13,125 nt of DNA from an uncultured Oscillospiraceae bacterium. Lineage in GTDB: Bacteria; Bacillota; Clostridia; Oscillospirales; Ruminococcaceae. This document shows, piece by piece, positions 7,135 through 13,125 of the stretch; the stretch's first letter is position 1, and every line of letters starts with the position of its first letter. Under the pieces are notes generated by a model. The model had not been told where the DNA came from. It saw only the letters and a list, made by a program, of their open reading frames with translations, and made no database searches. A program made the translations under genes and the position numbers. The DNA is taken from assembly GCA_910579175.1 (NCBI GenBank), contig CAJTTB010000029.1:1-13125 (forward strand), read 5' to 3'.

Positions 7135-7512
7135 ATGAAAAAATATTTTGGGATTTTTTGTTTTCTAATTTTAATTTTTACATTAACAGCCTGTAAAACA
7201 TATTTTAATGGCAGCCGAACAGGAAACGACAGCCAGCTTATCATGAGCTATCAAGTATTCAATACAACAGATTCTCAAAAGTTAACTGTTACAGAGGGAG
7301 ATATTATCCACGCAGAAATTATAGTTAAGAGGGGCAGTTTGTCATTTAAAATTCAAAAAGATGGTGATTTGACACCGGTCTATGAAGGCAAAGATATTTC
7401 ATTTTCTGATGAATTTGATATTGAAATTGAAGAAAGTGGAACCTATATAGTCACAGTCACAGGAAAAAATACAAAGGGAAGTGTTCATTTTGGTTTGATA
7501 TCTAATCAATAG
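7135..7512 (+). CDS. Small lipoprotein of unknown function
   Basis: Predicted 125-residue lipoprotein that I do not recognise. Residues 1-19 are a lipoprotein signal peptide (MKKYFGIFCFLILIFTLTA) with a clean lipobox LTA-C, lipidated Cys20. The mature part is about 105 residues and likely all-beta, with alternating strands in LTVTEGDIIHAEIIVKRGSL and ending GTYIVTVTGKNTKGSVHFGL. That pattern suggests a compact beta-sandwich, but this is inference. An in-frame ATG at 7084 would put 17 charged residues before the signal, so 7135 is preferred; the upstream AGCAGGA is a modest ribosome site. It stands alone, with about 280 bases on either side, and no promoter I would call. Confidence 0.72.
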   Translation: MKKYFGIFCFLILIFTLTACKTYFNGSRTGNDSQLIMSYQVFNTTDSQKLTVTEGDIIHAEIIVKRGSLSFKIQKDGDLTPVYEGKDISFSDEFDIEIEESGTYIVTVTGKNTKGSVHFGLISNQ

Positions 7513-7541
7513 AGAAATGGCAGTTTGTAGCAAAGATAAAG

Positions 7542-7555
7542 ATGTAATATTACAT
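7542..7555. repeat. 14-bp perfect palindrome
   Basis: ATGTAATATTACAT is a perfect 14-bp palindrome, 30 bases after the lipoprotein stop and upstream of the GNAT gene. A dimeric regulator could bind it. Being made almost wholly of A/T, it may also be chance. Confidence 0.3.
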
Positions 7556-7797
7556 TCTAGCATATTTCACCAGAACTTTCATGTGTAAAATAATGTTTAC
7601 AACATTTTATACTTGTTATTATGAAAAATGGTCATTGTATTTGATTTTAAGAAAAAATTTTGACTAGCACAAATACAACAGCATTTTTTAAGTGGTTTGC
7701 AACATACCTGTCAGAAGATGAAAATAAAAAAACAGACCATTCAAACAATTTCACAAGGAATCAGAATGACAAACCAAGATTGATGAGAGGAACAGAA

Positions 7798-8244
7798 ATG
7801 AATATACGAAAGGCAACCGCCCAAGATCTCTCTAGAATTGCTGAAATTTTGGTGTTTGTAAAGCGCATAAATTATCGTCCAATCTTCCAAGATGACCCCT
7901 ATTCCTTTGGAAAATTGCAGGTGTTATCTGTTGCCCAAACATATGCGACACCTGATATTTTAGATCATATCTGGGTTTATGATGATGGGATTGTAAAGGG
8001 CATGATTCATATTGAGGGTACAGAAATTAAAGAACTATACGTTGACTGCTTTTTTCAGAATCAAGGTATTGGATCAGAGCTGATTGCATTTGCCAAAAAC
8101 AACTATGCTGTGAGATCTTTATGGACAATTGAAAAAAATGAAGATGCAATTCGCTTTTATAAACGACATGGCTTTCATAAAACCCATGTAAAAAAAGTTC
8201 AAGAGGGCACTACAGTATATCTCATTCTATTGGAACGTTCATGA
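7798..8244 (+). CDS. GNAT family N-acetyltransferase
   Basis: Predicted 148-residue GNAT acetyltransferase, using acetyl-CoA to acetylate an unidentified amine. The fold order is visible: IRKATAQDLSRIAEI at the N-terminus, the central strand GMIHIEGTEIKELYVDCFFQ, the acetyl-CoA loop QNQGIGSELIAFAK (Q/RxxGxG/A motif A), and motif B NEDAIRFYKRHGFHK near the end. The start at 7798 follows GAGAGGAA (7785-7792) and puts the domain at the very N-terminus, as usual. The frame is open up to a TTG at 7660, but those 46 residues are polar and unlike the family, so I reject them. The substrate cannot be read from the sequence or from the unrelated neighbours. Confidence 0.88.
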   Translation: MNIRKATAQDLSRIAEILVFVKRINYRPIFQDDPYSFGKLQVLSVAQTYATPDILDHIWVYDDGIVKGMIHIEGTEIKELYVDCFFQNQGIGSELIAFAKNNYAVRSLWTIEKNEDAIRFYKRHGFHKTHVKKVQEGTTVYLILLERS

Positions 8245-8270
8245 CGGAAAACGATATTTCGATTGCGCAG

Positions 8271-8285
8271 TTTCCTGTCAGGAAA
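8271..8285. repeat. 15-bp hyphenated palindrome
   Basis: TTTCCTG-T-CAGGAAA, 7-bp perfect arms around one base, lies in the 126-bp gap between the GNAT and DUF3783 genes, 85 bases before the latter's start. It has no T-run, so it is not an intrinsic terminator; an operator is the likeliest reading. Confidence 0.4.
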
Positions 8286-8370
8286 GTAGTCCATTTTCAA
8301 CATTTTAAACAGGGATTTTATAAAACGTCACAAAGCTAAAACAAGAAATTTTTAGATGGAAAGGGAAACA

Positions 8371-8772
8371 ATGAAACGAAAAAAACAACGCGATCAATTA
8401 GAATTGGTATTGCTCTATCATTTGGGAGAAGATACCACAAAGGGAAAAAAACTGATACAGATATTAACTCAAATGAAAATTGCTTCCAAGCAAATTTCCG
8501 AGGAAATGTTGGGGGAAACGGTAGGATTTCTTGCAAACTTAGGTGGATTTGAGAAGTCTTTACAACCCTATACTGAAGTTATATTTGAAGATGAATGTAT
8601 GATTATGCGGGGATTTTCCTCTACTAGAATGGATAAATTGCTTATGCAAATGCGCAATGAGGCACTCACAATTGATTTAAAGGCAAGTGTAACACCTTAT
8701 AATCGCGATTGGACACTCGCAAGACTAATACAGGAATTACAACATGAACACCAAAAGATAACTGCACAATAG
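8371..8772 (+). CDS. DUF3783 domain protein
   Basis: Predicted 133-residue cytosolic protein of the DUF3783 family, which is common in Clostridia and of unknown function. The N-terminal half begins LELVLLYHLGED and resembles a small alpha/beta module. The C-terminal half carries the family signature: MIMRGFSSTRMDKLLMQM, then IDLKASVTPYNRDWTLARL, ending QELQHEHQK. The ATG at 8371 is preferred because GGAAAGGGA (8358-8366) precedes it; an ATG at 8356 has no ribosome site. It is the last plus-strand gene before a strong bidirectional terminator. Whether it is co-transcribed with the GNAT gene is uncertain. Confidence 0.85.
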   Translation: MKRKKQRDQLELVLLYHLGEDTTKGKKLIQILTQMKIASKQISEEMLGETVGFLANLGGFEKSLQPYTEVIFEDECMIMRGFSSTRMDKLLMQMRNEALTIDLKASVTPYNRDWTLARLIQELQHEHQKITAQ

Positions 8773-8789
8773 ATAAAATTACTTTTTTT

Positions 8790-8831
8790 ATAAAGAAGCT
8801 GTAACAATTTTAGTTGTTACAGCTTCTTTAT
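8790..8831. terminator. Bidirectional terminator, DUF3783 / antiporter
   Basis: An 18-bp perfect stem (8790-8807 with 8814-8831) around a 6-base TTTTAG loop. It ends in CTTCTTTAT on the plus strand and has a long T-run region next to it (8783-8789). It lies between the convergent DUF3783 and antiporter genes and can serve both. Confidence 0.85.
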
Positions 8832-8883
8832 CATATACAGATGGTACACCAAAGATATCTCTTTAACCGCTTTGCTATCACCA

Positions 8884-10128
8884 TTATTTTTCAATGATGG
8901 TGCCATCATAAGGGTCTAATAAAATTCCTTCATAAGGATTTTCTTCTTTTGGCGGATTCGGATTATTTTTATCTTTAAAGGCAATCTTTAACATAATGGG
9001 GGCAACAACGGTGGTAACAACTACCATAATGATAATCGGAGCAAATAAAATGCCATTCACCAATCCCAAGGCTTGCCCTTTATTGGCGACGATCAACGCA
9101 ACCTCACCACGTGAAACCATACCTGTACCAATTTGCATACTTTCCCGTTTGTTAAATTTACTCATACGAGCGGCAAAATAACAACCCAATACCTTTGAAA
9201 GAATTGCAATGATGGTCAATAATATTGCAAAAATAACGATTGCAGCACTCATATTGTCAATGGTAGCTTTGATACCTACACTTGCAAAAAAGATAGGGGA
9301 TAAAAACAGATAGGAAAGTGTTTCAAATCGAGCAGTAATATAATGGCTCTTTTTGGTACCCGACAAAATCAAACCTGCTAAAAATGCCCCTGTAATATCG
9401 GCAACGCCGAAGAATTCTTCTGCAGCAAAGGAAAGTGCCAAACAAAATACAAAGGCAACAATGGTATAGCGTCTTAAATCCTTTTGAGAATTTTGAAACC
9501 ACAAAGAGAATAATTTAAAAAATATAATTCCCACCACGCCAGAAAAGATAAAAAACAACAGAATTTTTAACAAAACCATACCAACATTCACACTTCCAGA
9601 ACTGTCAGATAAGCTGGAAACAATGGTAAGAATAATAATACCCAATACGTCGTCAATGATTGCGGCACCTAAGATGGTATTGCTGACCTTTGTGTTGAGT
9701 TTTCCCATTTCTTTTAAGGTTTCTACTGTAATACTCACAGAAGTAGCAGTCAATACAACACCAATAAAGATATTTTGCATAAGTGTTTTTCCACCCACAG
9801 AACTGAAATGCCCCAAAAGCGTACCACAGATCAACGGAACAATAACTCCTACACTTGCAATTAACATAGAAGCCTTACCACAATTTTTTAACTCTTTTAC
9901 ATTGGTCTCTAAACCAGCCGCAAACATCAAAACAATTACCCCAATTTCAGATAATTGTGTAATCAAGTCCGTCTCCTGTAAAACGTTGAGCATAGCAGGT
10001 CCCAAAATCAAACCAGCCAGCAGAGCACCCACCACTTGTGGCATATTCACTCTTCGTGTGAGCATACCCAATAATTTTGTGCTAAGTAAAATCAATGCCA
10101 AGTCAAATAAAAACTTATAAGAACTCAT
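8884..10128 (-). CDS. CPA2-type Na+(K+)/H+ antiporter, membrane domain only
   Basis: Predicted 414-residue inner-membrane cation/proton antiporter of the Na_H_Exchanger (CPA2) family, with about 12-13 membrane segments. MPQVVGALLAGLILGP (29-44) is the family start, followed by LMFAAGLETNVKEL (67-80). The ion-binding pair is Asp159-Asp160 in AAIIDDVLGII, the double-Asp type of electrogenic NapA-like antiporters. GVADITGAFLAGLILSG and MVSRGEVALIVANKG are further conserved helices. There is no C-terminal TrkA/RCK domain, unlike KefB/KefC; only a short polar tail follows (ending DPYDGTIIEK). It is therefore a Na+/H+ exchanger more likely than a gated K+ efflux system. AGGAGAGGG precedes the ATG. 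It is a single gene with its own promoter. Confidence 0.9.
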   Translation of the reverse strand: MSSYKFLFDLALILLSTKLLGMLTRRVNMPQVVGALLAGLILGPAMLNVLQETDLITQLSEIGVIVLMFAAGLETNVKELKNCGKASMLIASVGVIVPLICGTLLGHFSSVGGKTLMQNIFIGVVLTATSVSITVETLKEMGKLNTKVSNTILGAAIIDDVLGIIILTIVSSLSDSSGSVNVGMVLLKILLFFIFSGVVGIIFFKLFSLWFQNSQKDLRRYTIVAFVFCLALSFAAEEFFGVADITGAFLAGLILSGTKKSHYITARFETLSYLFLSPIFFASVGIKATIDNMSAAIVIFAILLTIIAILSKVLGCYFAARMSKFNKRESMQIGTGMVSRGEVALIVANKGQALGLVNGILFAPIIIMVVVTTVVAPIMLKIAFKDKNNPNPPKEENPYEGILLDPYDGTIIEK

Positions 10129-10157
10129 AAACCCTCTCCTGAATATAAAAATTTTCC

Positions 10158-10193
10158 ATAGTACATGTTACTATCATTTGAATAGATTATCAA
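10158..10193 (-). promoter_or_regulatory. Antiporter promoter with overlapping palindrome
   Basis: On the minus strand TTGATA (10193-10188), a 17-base spacer and TAACAT (10170-10165) form a fair sigma-A promoter 37 bases before the antiporter start. A 17-bp palindrome, ATAGTA-CATGT-TACTAT (10158-10174), covers the -10. That placement suits a repressor site. Both assignments are from sequence alone. Confidence 0.5.
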
Positions 10194-10412
10194 TAGAAAC
10201 TTACAAAGAAAATTTCGGATGAAACCTATAAAATTTTAAAACTATTGCTTAAAAAAAGATAATTTTATAAAGAAATAGAAAAAATAGTACAGATTGAAAA
10301 GATGTTTGTAGATATCACAATAGAAGTATCTTTTTTGTTATTTGACCAACCGCCAACTTAGTTGGATGCTCTATCATAAAAAAACATATGTGGTACCTTC
10401 TCTGTAAAAAAT

Positions 10413-10450
10413 AAAAGAACGCTCCGCAATTTTCTGTGAAACGTTCTTTT
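10413..10450. terminator. Terminator-like hairpin
   Basis: AAAAGAACG (10413-10421) pairs perfectly with CGTTCTTTT (10442-10450). A smaller CGCA/TGTG stem with one G-U pair can form inside. T-runs follow on both strands: TTTTT on the plus strand and TTTTATTTTTT on the minus strand. On the minus strand it could end read-through from the kinase gene, whose stop is 456 bases away, or an untranslated RNA. Confidence 0.45.
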
Positions 10451-10696
10451 TCATAAAGTGACAAAAAAACCTATGACATCATATTCTCTTTGATAAAATT
10501 ATTATTTTCACATATTTTGTTACCCAAATATCCATCTTAAGACCAAATATAATTGTCCTTTTTTAAGCTAATCTTTAAAAAATTTTTCTTCTGATTTTGT
10601 ATCCAAAAACGTGTTATCATTGGATAAAATGCCCACTTACACCCCCCCGAGATATACTAATTGTATAACAACACAATTGTACTTTTATTTAGGAAA

Positions 10697-10726
10697 TGTT
10701 GAAAACTATGTTGATAATGTTGAAAA
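10697..10726 (+). repeat. Cluster of DnaA-box-like 9-mers
   Basis: Three 9-mers in one orientation: TGTTGAAAA (10697-10705), TGTTGATAA (10709-10717) and TGTTGAAAA (10718-10726). The middle one differs at one base from the DnaA-box complement TGTGGATAA and the outer ones at two. A T-rich stretch follows (10755-10780). This resembles the upstream DnaA-box arrays of Firmicutes, but no dnaA or dnaN gene is present. Confidence 0.4.
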
Positions 10727-10822
10727 CTCGCCGTAAAACCAGAATATTTATACAGTTTTTTCCTATTTTTTTACATTTTATCCGATATTTACTATTTGTA
10801 TAGTCCGCAATATCGCACGTGC

Positions 10823-10841
10823 TATCCCTTTTTGAGGGATA
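10823..10841. repeat. Small hairpin next to a GCACGTGC palindrome
   Basis: TATCCCT (10823-10829) and AGGGATA (10835-10841) form a 7-bp stem with a 5-base loop, directly after the palindrome GCACGTGC (10815-10822). It is 65 bases beyond the end of the kinase gene. There is no adjacent T-run, so it is a weak terminator candidate; it could protect the 3' end of the operon message. Confidence 0.4.
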
Positions 10842-10905
10842 AATTAACACACTTTACTATCTGTATTATTTTAACAAAATTTATAAATTTGTATAAATGT
10901 TGATC

Positions 10906-12000
10906 TCATTGGGATAACTTGACTATCTGTTGCATTTGATGATATTTGGATTCCATATCTTCCACCAATTTAAATTGTGTTCGTGCTCTATCCAAATTAT
11001 GTCCCTCACGATGTATTTTAAAATAGTGGTCACCCTCTAAATAATCGGTCAAAAACCGCATACCACACTCCAATGTGATAATTTTTGCACCCATCGGAAG
11101 CATATCCAACTCTATTTGTGTCAAGCTGCCTTGACACCCTTGTAAAAATCCCTTGGTATACTGTTCAAATAGCTGTAAGTCCAAATGCACTTTTGATAAA
11201 TCGGTTTCATCCTCTTGAGCAGTACTGGCTCCAAAGCGAATAGAATCCCCAAAATCATAAACGGATAAACCTGGCATTACCGTATCTAAATCTATGACAC
11301 AAATCGCTTTTCTGGTGATATCATCAATCATAATATTGTTTAATTTTGTATCATTGTGAGTCACTCTTAAAGGAATTTGATTTTGCGCTAATAAGTCTGT
11401 CAAAATATGTGTGTCTTCCTTTCTTTGCATGACAAAATCAATTTCTGACTGTACCTTAGCTGTTCGACCACAACAATCCATTTTCACCGCATTTAAAAAC
11501 TGCTCAAAACGCGTTGGGGTATGATGAAAATTTGGGATAGTTTCATACAAGGTATCGACCGGATAATCAGATAATAGATACTGAAAATGTCCAAAGGCAA
11601 CCGCTGTTTGATAAAAATCCTCTGGCGTTTGCACCATATTATAAGTCTTGGCATCCTCAATAAAAATATAGGCTCTCCAATCACCATCAACATCAGAATG
11701 ATAAAATGTTTTTCCATCAGTCGTTGGAATGATATTCACCGTTTCGCGCTCAGGATCTCCAGAATCCGCAATGATTTTTTTTCTAAGAAATGCAGTTACA
11801 TTTGCAATATTCTCCATCAATTGCGCACAATTATGAAATATACCACTGTTCATCTTCTGCAAAATATAACGGCGTTGCCTTTGATCAGGCAAAGAAAAAA
11901 CTACCAAATAGGTTGTATTGATATGACCACTTCCATAAGGTATTACCTCTTGTAAATGACCTTCAAACTGAAAATGTTCAACAATTGTTTCAAAATTCAT
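10906..12000 (-). CDS. nahK: N-acetylhexosamine 1-kinase (NahK-like, APH fold)
   Basis: Predicted 364-residue cytosolic sugar kinase of the aminoglycoside-phosphotransferase fold, closely resembling Bifidobacterium NahK/LnpB (about 359 residues). That enzyme phosphorylates GlcNAc and GalNAc at C1 using ATP. Shared signatures, by memory of the family: PYGSGHINTTYLV (21-33), RYILQKMN (44-51), the catalytic loop THNDTKLNN (214-222, Asp217), the metal-binding IDLDT (236-240), YDFGDSIRFGASTA (248-261) and ECGMRFLTDYLEGD (311-324). The frame is open to 12105, but the ATG at 12000 gives the family's N-terminus and follows AGGGG, which overlaps the upstream stop. It lies 10 bases after the nucleotidyltransferase gene, so the two are translated from one message. 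The APH match does not mean drug resistance. Confidence 0.9.
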   Translation of the reverse strand: MNFETIVEHFQFEGHLQEVIPYGSGHINTTYLVVFSLPDQRQRRYILQKMNSGIFHNCAQLMENIANVTAFLRKKIIADSGDPERETVNIIPTTDGKTFYHSDVDGDWRAYIFIEDAKTYNMVQTPEDFYQTAVAFGHFQYLLSDYPVDTLYETIPNFHHTPTRFEQFLNAVKMDCCGRTAKVQSEIDFVMQRKEDTHILTDLLAQNQIPLRVTHNDTKLNNIMIDDITRKAICVIDLDTVMPGLSVYDFGDSIRFGASTAQEDETDLSKVHLDLQLFEQYTKGFLQGCQGSLTQIELDMLPMGAKIITLECGMRFLTDYLEGDHYFKIHREGHNLDRARTQFKLVEDMESKYHQMQQIVKLSQ

Positions 12001-12010
12001 GATGATACCC

Positions 12011-12940
12011 CTACTTCCAAAGCTGCTGCGGATAAACGCCAGCTTTCTTTTTTTCTTCAATCGCATCGATAACCATCTGCTTATCCTGTTGATAGGTGAC
12101 ACCATACCACCGATCTGTACAGGTTAGCACATTCACAGTTGCTTTTTGTTCATCAATCAATTCACTGACCACAGTTGGCAAAAAATACTCGCATTTAAGT
12201 GGATTCTCTACAAGATTTTTTGTCAGAAATGGGACAAATCGGCGTTCTAACGCGTCAAATAAACTGGGGGTAAATCCCCACAGATTCATGGATACAGTGC
12301 TTTCTGGGCTGATGTTCTCCCAGGTAACACCCCCGTCTTCTGTAAAAGCAACTGCCCCATCGCATTTTTCAATATGGGTGCGCTCTTGAATCGTTATCAA
12401 CATTTGATTTTCATCCACTTGGCAAACACCTCTTGCAACATGTCCGTGTTCGGTCAAAGTATTTTTTAACAAATAACCTACCATAGCATAATGGGATACT
12501 GCCACATCTGTTTGTTCACCCTGTTGGATCAAAAACTGATAAATGCATTCAAAGGCATCTCTTCCATAATAATCATCTGCATTGATCACTGCAAATGGAG
12601 CATCTACAACATCTTTACAACAGAGTACAGCATGCCCAGTACCCCAAGGTTTTATCCTTCCCTCTGGAACTGAAATACCTTCTGGTAAGCAATCAAGCTC
12701 CTGATAAACATAGTCCACCTGTATCGTTTTGGAAATGCGATTTCCAATTGTCTGTTTGAAATCCTGTTCAATTGCTTTTTTAATAATAAATACAACTCGT
12801 TCAAATCCTGCTAAAACGGCATCATAAATAGAAAAATCAATTAAAAAGTGCCCCTCGTTATCAATGGGATCCATCTGTTTTAGACCACCATATCGACTTC
12901 CCATACCTGCTGCCATAATCACTAAAATCGGCTTTTTCAT
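12011..12940 (-). CDS. Sugar-1-phosphate nucleotidyltransferase
   Basis: Predicted 309-residue NTP-transferase. The N-terminal MKKPILVIMAAGMGSRYGG carries the GxGxR nucleotide-binding loop (12-16), followed by the Lys of LKQMDP (Lys21). KPWGTGHAVL (97-106) and the metal-binding NADDYYG (120-126) are also present. It is likely to join a sugar 1-phosphate to UTP or another NTP, giving a nucleotide sugar and pyrophosphate. Because it is directly upstream of, and probably translated with, a NahK-like kinase, its substrate may be GlcNAc-1-P or GalNAc-1-P; that is inferred from context. The Bifidobacterium lnp operon uses a different, GalT-type transferase for this step. AAGGGG lies about eight bases before the ATG. 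Confidence 0.87.
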   Translation of the reverse strand: MKKPILVIMAAGMGSRYGGLKQMDPIDNEGHFLIDFSIYDAVLAGFERVVFIIKKAIEQDFKQTIGNRISKTIQVDYVYQELDCLPEGISVPEGRIKPWGTGHAVLCCKDVVDAPFAVINADDYYGRDAFECIYQFLIQQGEQTDVAVSHYAMVGYLLKNTLTEHGHVARGVCQVDENQMLITIQERTHIEKCDGAVAFTEDGGVTWENISPESTVSMNLWGFTPSLFDALERRFVPFLTKNLVENPLKCEYFLPTVVSELIDEQKATVNVLTCTDRWYGVTYQQDKQMVIDAIEEKKKAGVYPQQLWK

Positions 12941-12962
12941 AAAAATTACCCCTTTTTTATTC

Positions 12963-13012
12963 AGACAAACACTTGTCTTTTCTATGATAGTTTATCTATC
13001 ACACAATTTCAT
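12963..13012 (-). promoter_or_regulatory. Candidate promoter and operator-like repeats of the kinase operon
   Basis: On the minus strand ATGAAA (13012-13007), a 17-base spacer and TATCAT (12989-12984) make a possible sigma-A promoter. Two short inverted repeats lie on it: TGATAG-TTTAT-CTATCA (12985-13001), covering the -10, and AGACAA-ACAC-TTGTCT (12963-12978), just downstream of the start point. Their positions suit repressor binding. The promoter itself is only moderately convincing. Confidence 0.4.
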
Positions 13013-13072
13013 AACTGATGTCATATCTATAAATTATGATATCAATCTCTTGATGATTCTAGCATATATCCT

Positions 13073-13125
13073 GTGAACTACCCATTGTCTAAAGCCAATG
13101 GGCTTCCTGCTTCATCGACCTCGTA
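13073..13125 (-). mobile_element. Right end of an IS200/IS605-family element (partial)
   Basis: The minus strand reads GCAGGAAGCCCATTGGCTTT, then AGACAATGGGTAGTTCAC. This is the layout of many Firmicutes IS605/IS1341-type right ends: an imperfectly palindromic hairpin (CCCATTG 13081-13087 with CAATGGG 13096-13102, 8-base loop), then TAGTTCAC. The end near 13073 is inferred from that terminal motif. The rest of the element lies right of the window. Confidence 0.65.
13078..13125 (-). CDS. tnpB: TnpB/OrfB-like protein, last 15 codons only
   Basis: The 15 codons before the TAG stop (13080-13078) translate to YEVDEAGSPLALDNG. A tail ending in D/VEAGSP... just before the stop is typical of OrfB/TnpB proteins of IS605-type elements, where the last codons overlap the right-end hairpin. 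TnpB is an RNA-guided endonuclease related to Cas12. Nothing of its catalytic RuvC domain is visible, so activity cannot be judged. Confidence 0.6.
   Translation of the reverse strand, partial: YEVDEAGSPLALDNG

Larger units (their letters stand above)
10129..10905. other. 777-bp intergenic region without a clear gene
   Basis: This is the longest stretch without a gene. It holds the antiporter promoter at the left end, a CCAAC-TTA-GTTGG inverted repeat (10353-10365), a terminator-like hairpin (10413-10450), a run of seven C (10642-10648), a cluster of DnaA-box-like 9-mers (10697-10726), and two small palindromes near 10815-10841. The rest is AT-rich. No frame longer than about 20 codons has a convincing ribosome site. 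Confidence 0.65.
13053..13125 (-). ncRNA. Predicted TnpB guide RNA (omega/reRNA), 3' part
   Basis: In IS605-type elements the guide RNA is transcribed with the 3' end of tnpB. Its scaffold is the right-end hairpin and its guide is the flanking host DNA just outside the element. Here the scaffold would end at about 13073, and the guide would start AGGATATATGCTAGAATCAT on the minus strand (13072-13053). The presence and end of the RNA are inferred from the family. Confidence 0.4.

Noticed and set aside
7660..7797. 46-residue N-terminal extension of the GNAT protein from a TTG
   Set aside because: No ribosome site, polar sequence unlike the family, and a good site before the ATG at 7798.
9623..10120. 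165-codon plus-strand frame opposite the antiporter
   Set aside because: It is antisense to conserved membrane helices and has no ribosome site; it is a shadow of the real gene.
10300..10359. 19-codon plus-strand frame in the long intergenic region
   Set aside because: No ribosome site and ends inside the inverted repeat; no support as a gene.
10906..12000. Aminoglycoside-resistance phosphotransferase
   Set aside because: The fold is shared, but the specific motifs (GSGHINTTYLV, THNDTKLNN, YDFGDSIRFGAST) are those of N-acetylhexosamine 1-kinases.
12001..12105. 35-residue extension of the kinase overlapping the nucleotidyltransferase
   Set aside because: It reads the upstream gene in another frame; the ATG at 12000 gives the family's normal N-terminus.

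Overview
This window is chromosomal DNA from a low-GC Gram-positive anaerobe, most likely a spore-forming member of the Clostridia (Oscillospirales/Ruminococcaceae-like). The first 377 bases are the 5' end of a 16S rRNA gene on the minus strand, and its variable regions read like that group. A SleB-type cortex-lytic enzyme points to spore formation. I name no species.

Layout. Positions 1-377 hold the partial 16S gene. Positions 378-870 hold its leader and four tandem, near-consensus minus-strand promoters. 1070-1762 (+) is a SleB-like cell-wall hydrolase and 1815-3041 (-) is a ROK-family repressor; the two converge on one bidirectional terminator. 3042-3473 is a regulatory intergenic region with a 16-bp palindrome on the ROK side and a clear sigma-A promoter for comM. 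3474-4997 (+) is a ComM/YifB AAA+ ATPase. 5121-5651 (-) is a YpsA-like SLOG protein, divergent from alr at 5691-6854 (+). Then come three small plus-strand genes: an orphan lipoprotein (7135-7512), a GNAT acetyltransferase (7798-8244) and a DUF3783 protein (8371-8772). They face a CPA2-type Na+/H+ antiporter (8884-10128, -) across a second bidirectional terminator. 10129-10905 is a long AT-rich stretch with no convincing gene. 10906-12940 (-) is a two-gene operon: a nucleotidyltransferase followed by an N-acetylhexosamine 1-kinase (NahK-like). The last 53 bases are the right end of an IS200/IS605-family element, with the last codons of a TnpB-like protein.

How the genes work together. The clearest functional unit is the kinase/nucleotidyltransferase pair: free GlcNAc or GalNAc could be phosphorylated at C1 and then activated to a nucleotide sugar, a route associated with salvage of host-glycan sugars. 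Alr (D-Ala supply) and SleB (cortex lysis) both act on peptidoglycan but are not in one operon. ComM and the SLOG protein are neighbours with links, by family, to DNA uptake and nucleotide or nucleic-acid binding.

I see no complete new multi-gene system. The points most worth following are the IS605 right end with a predictable TnpB guide RNA reading into the sugar operon, the ROK repressor whose sugar pocket has lost its usual residues and whose upstream region has a nested palindrome, the DnaA-box-like cluster in the long intergenic region, and the tandem rRNA promoters.
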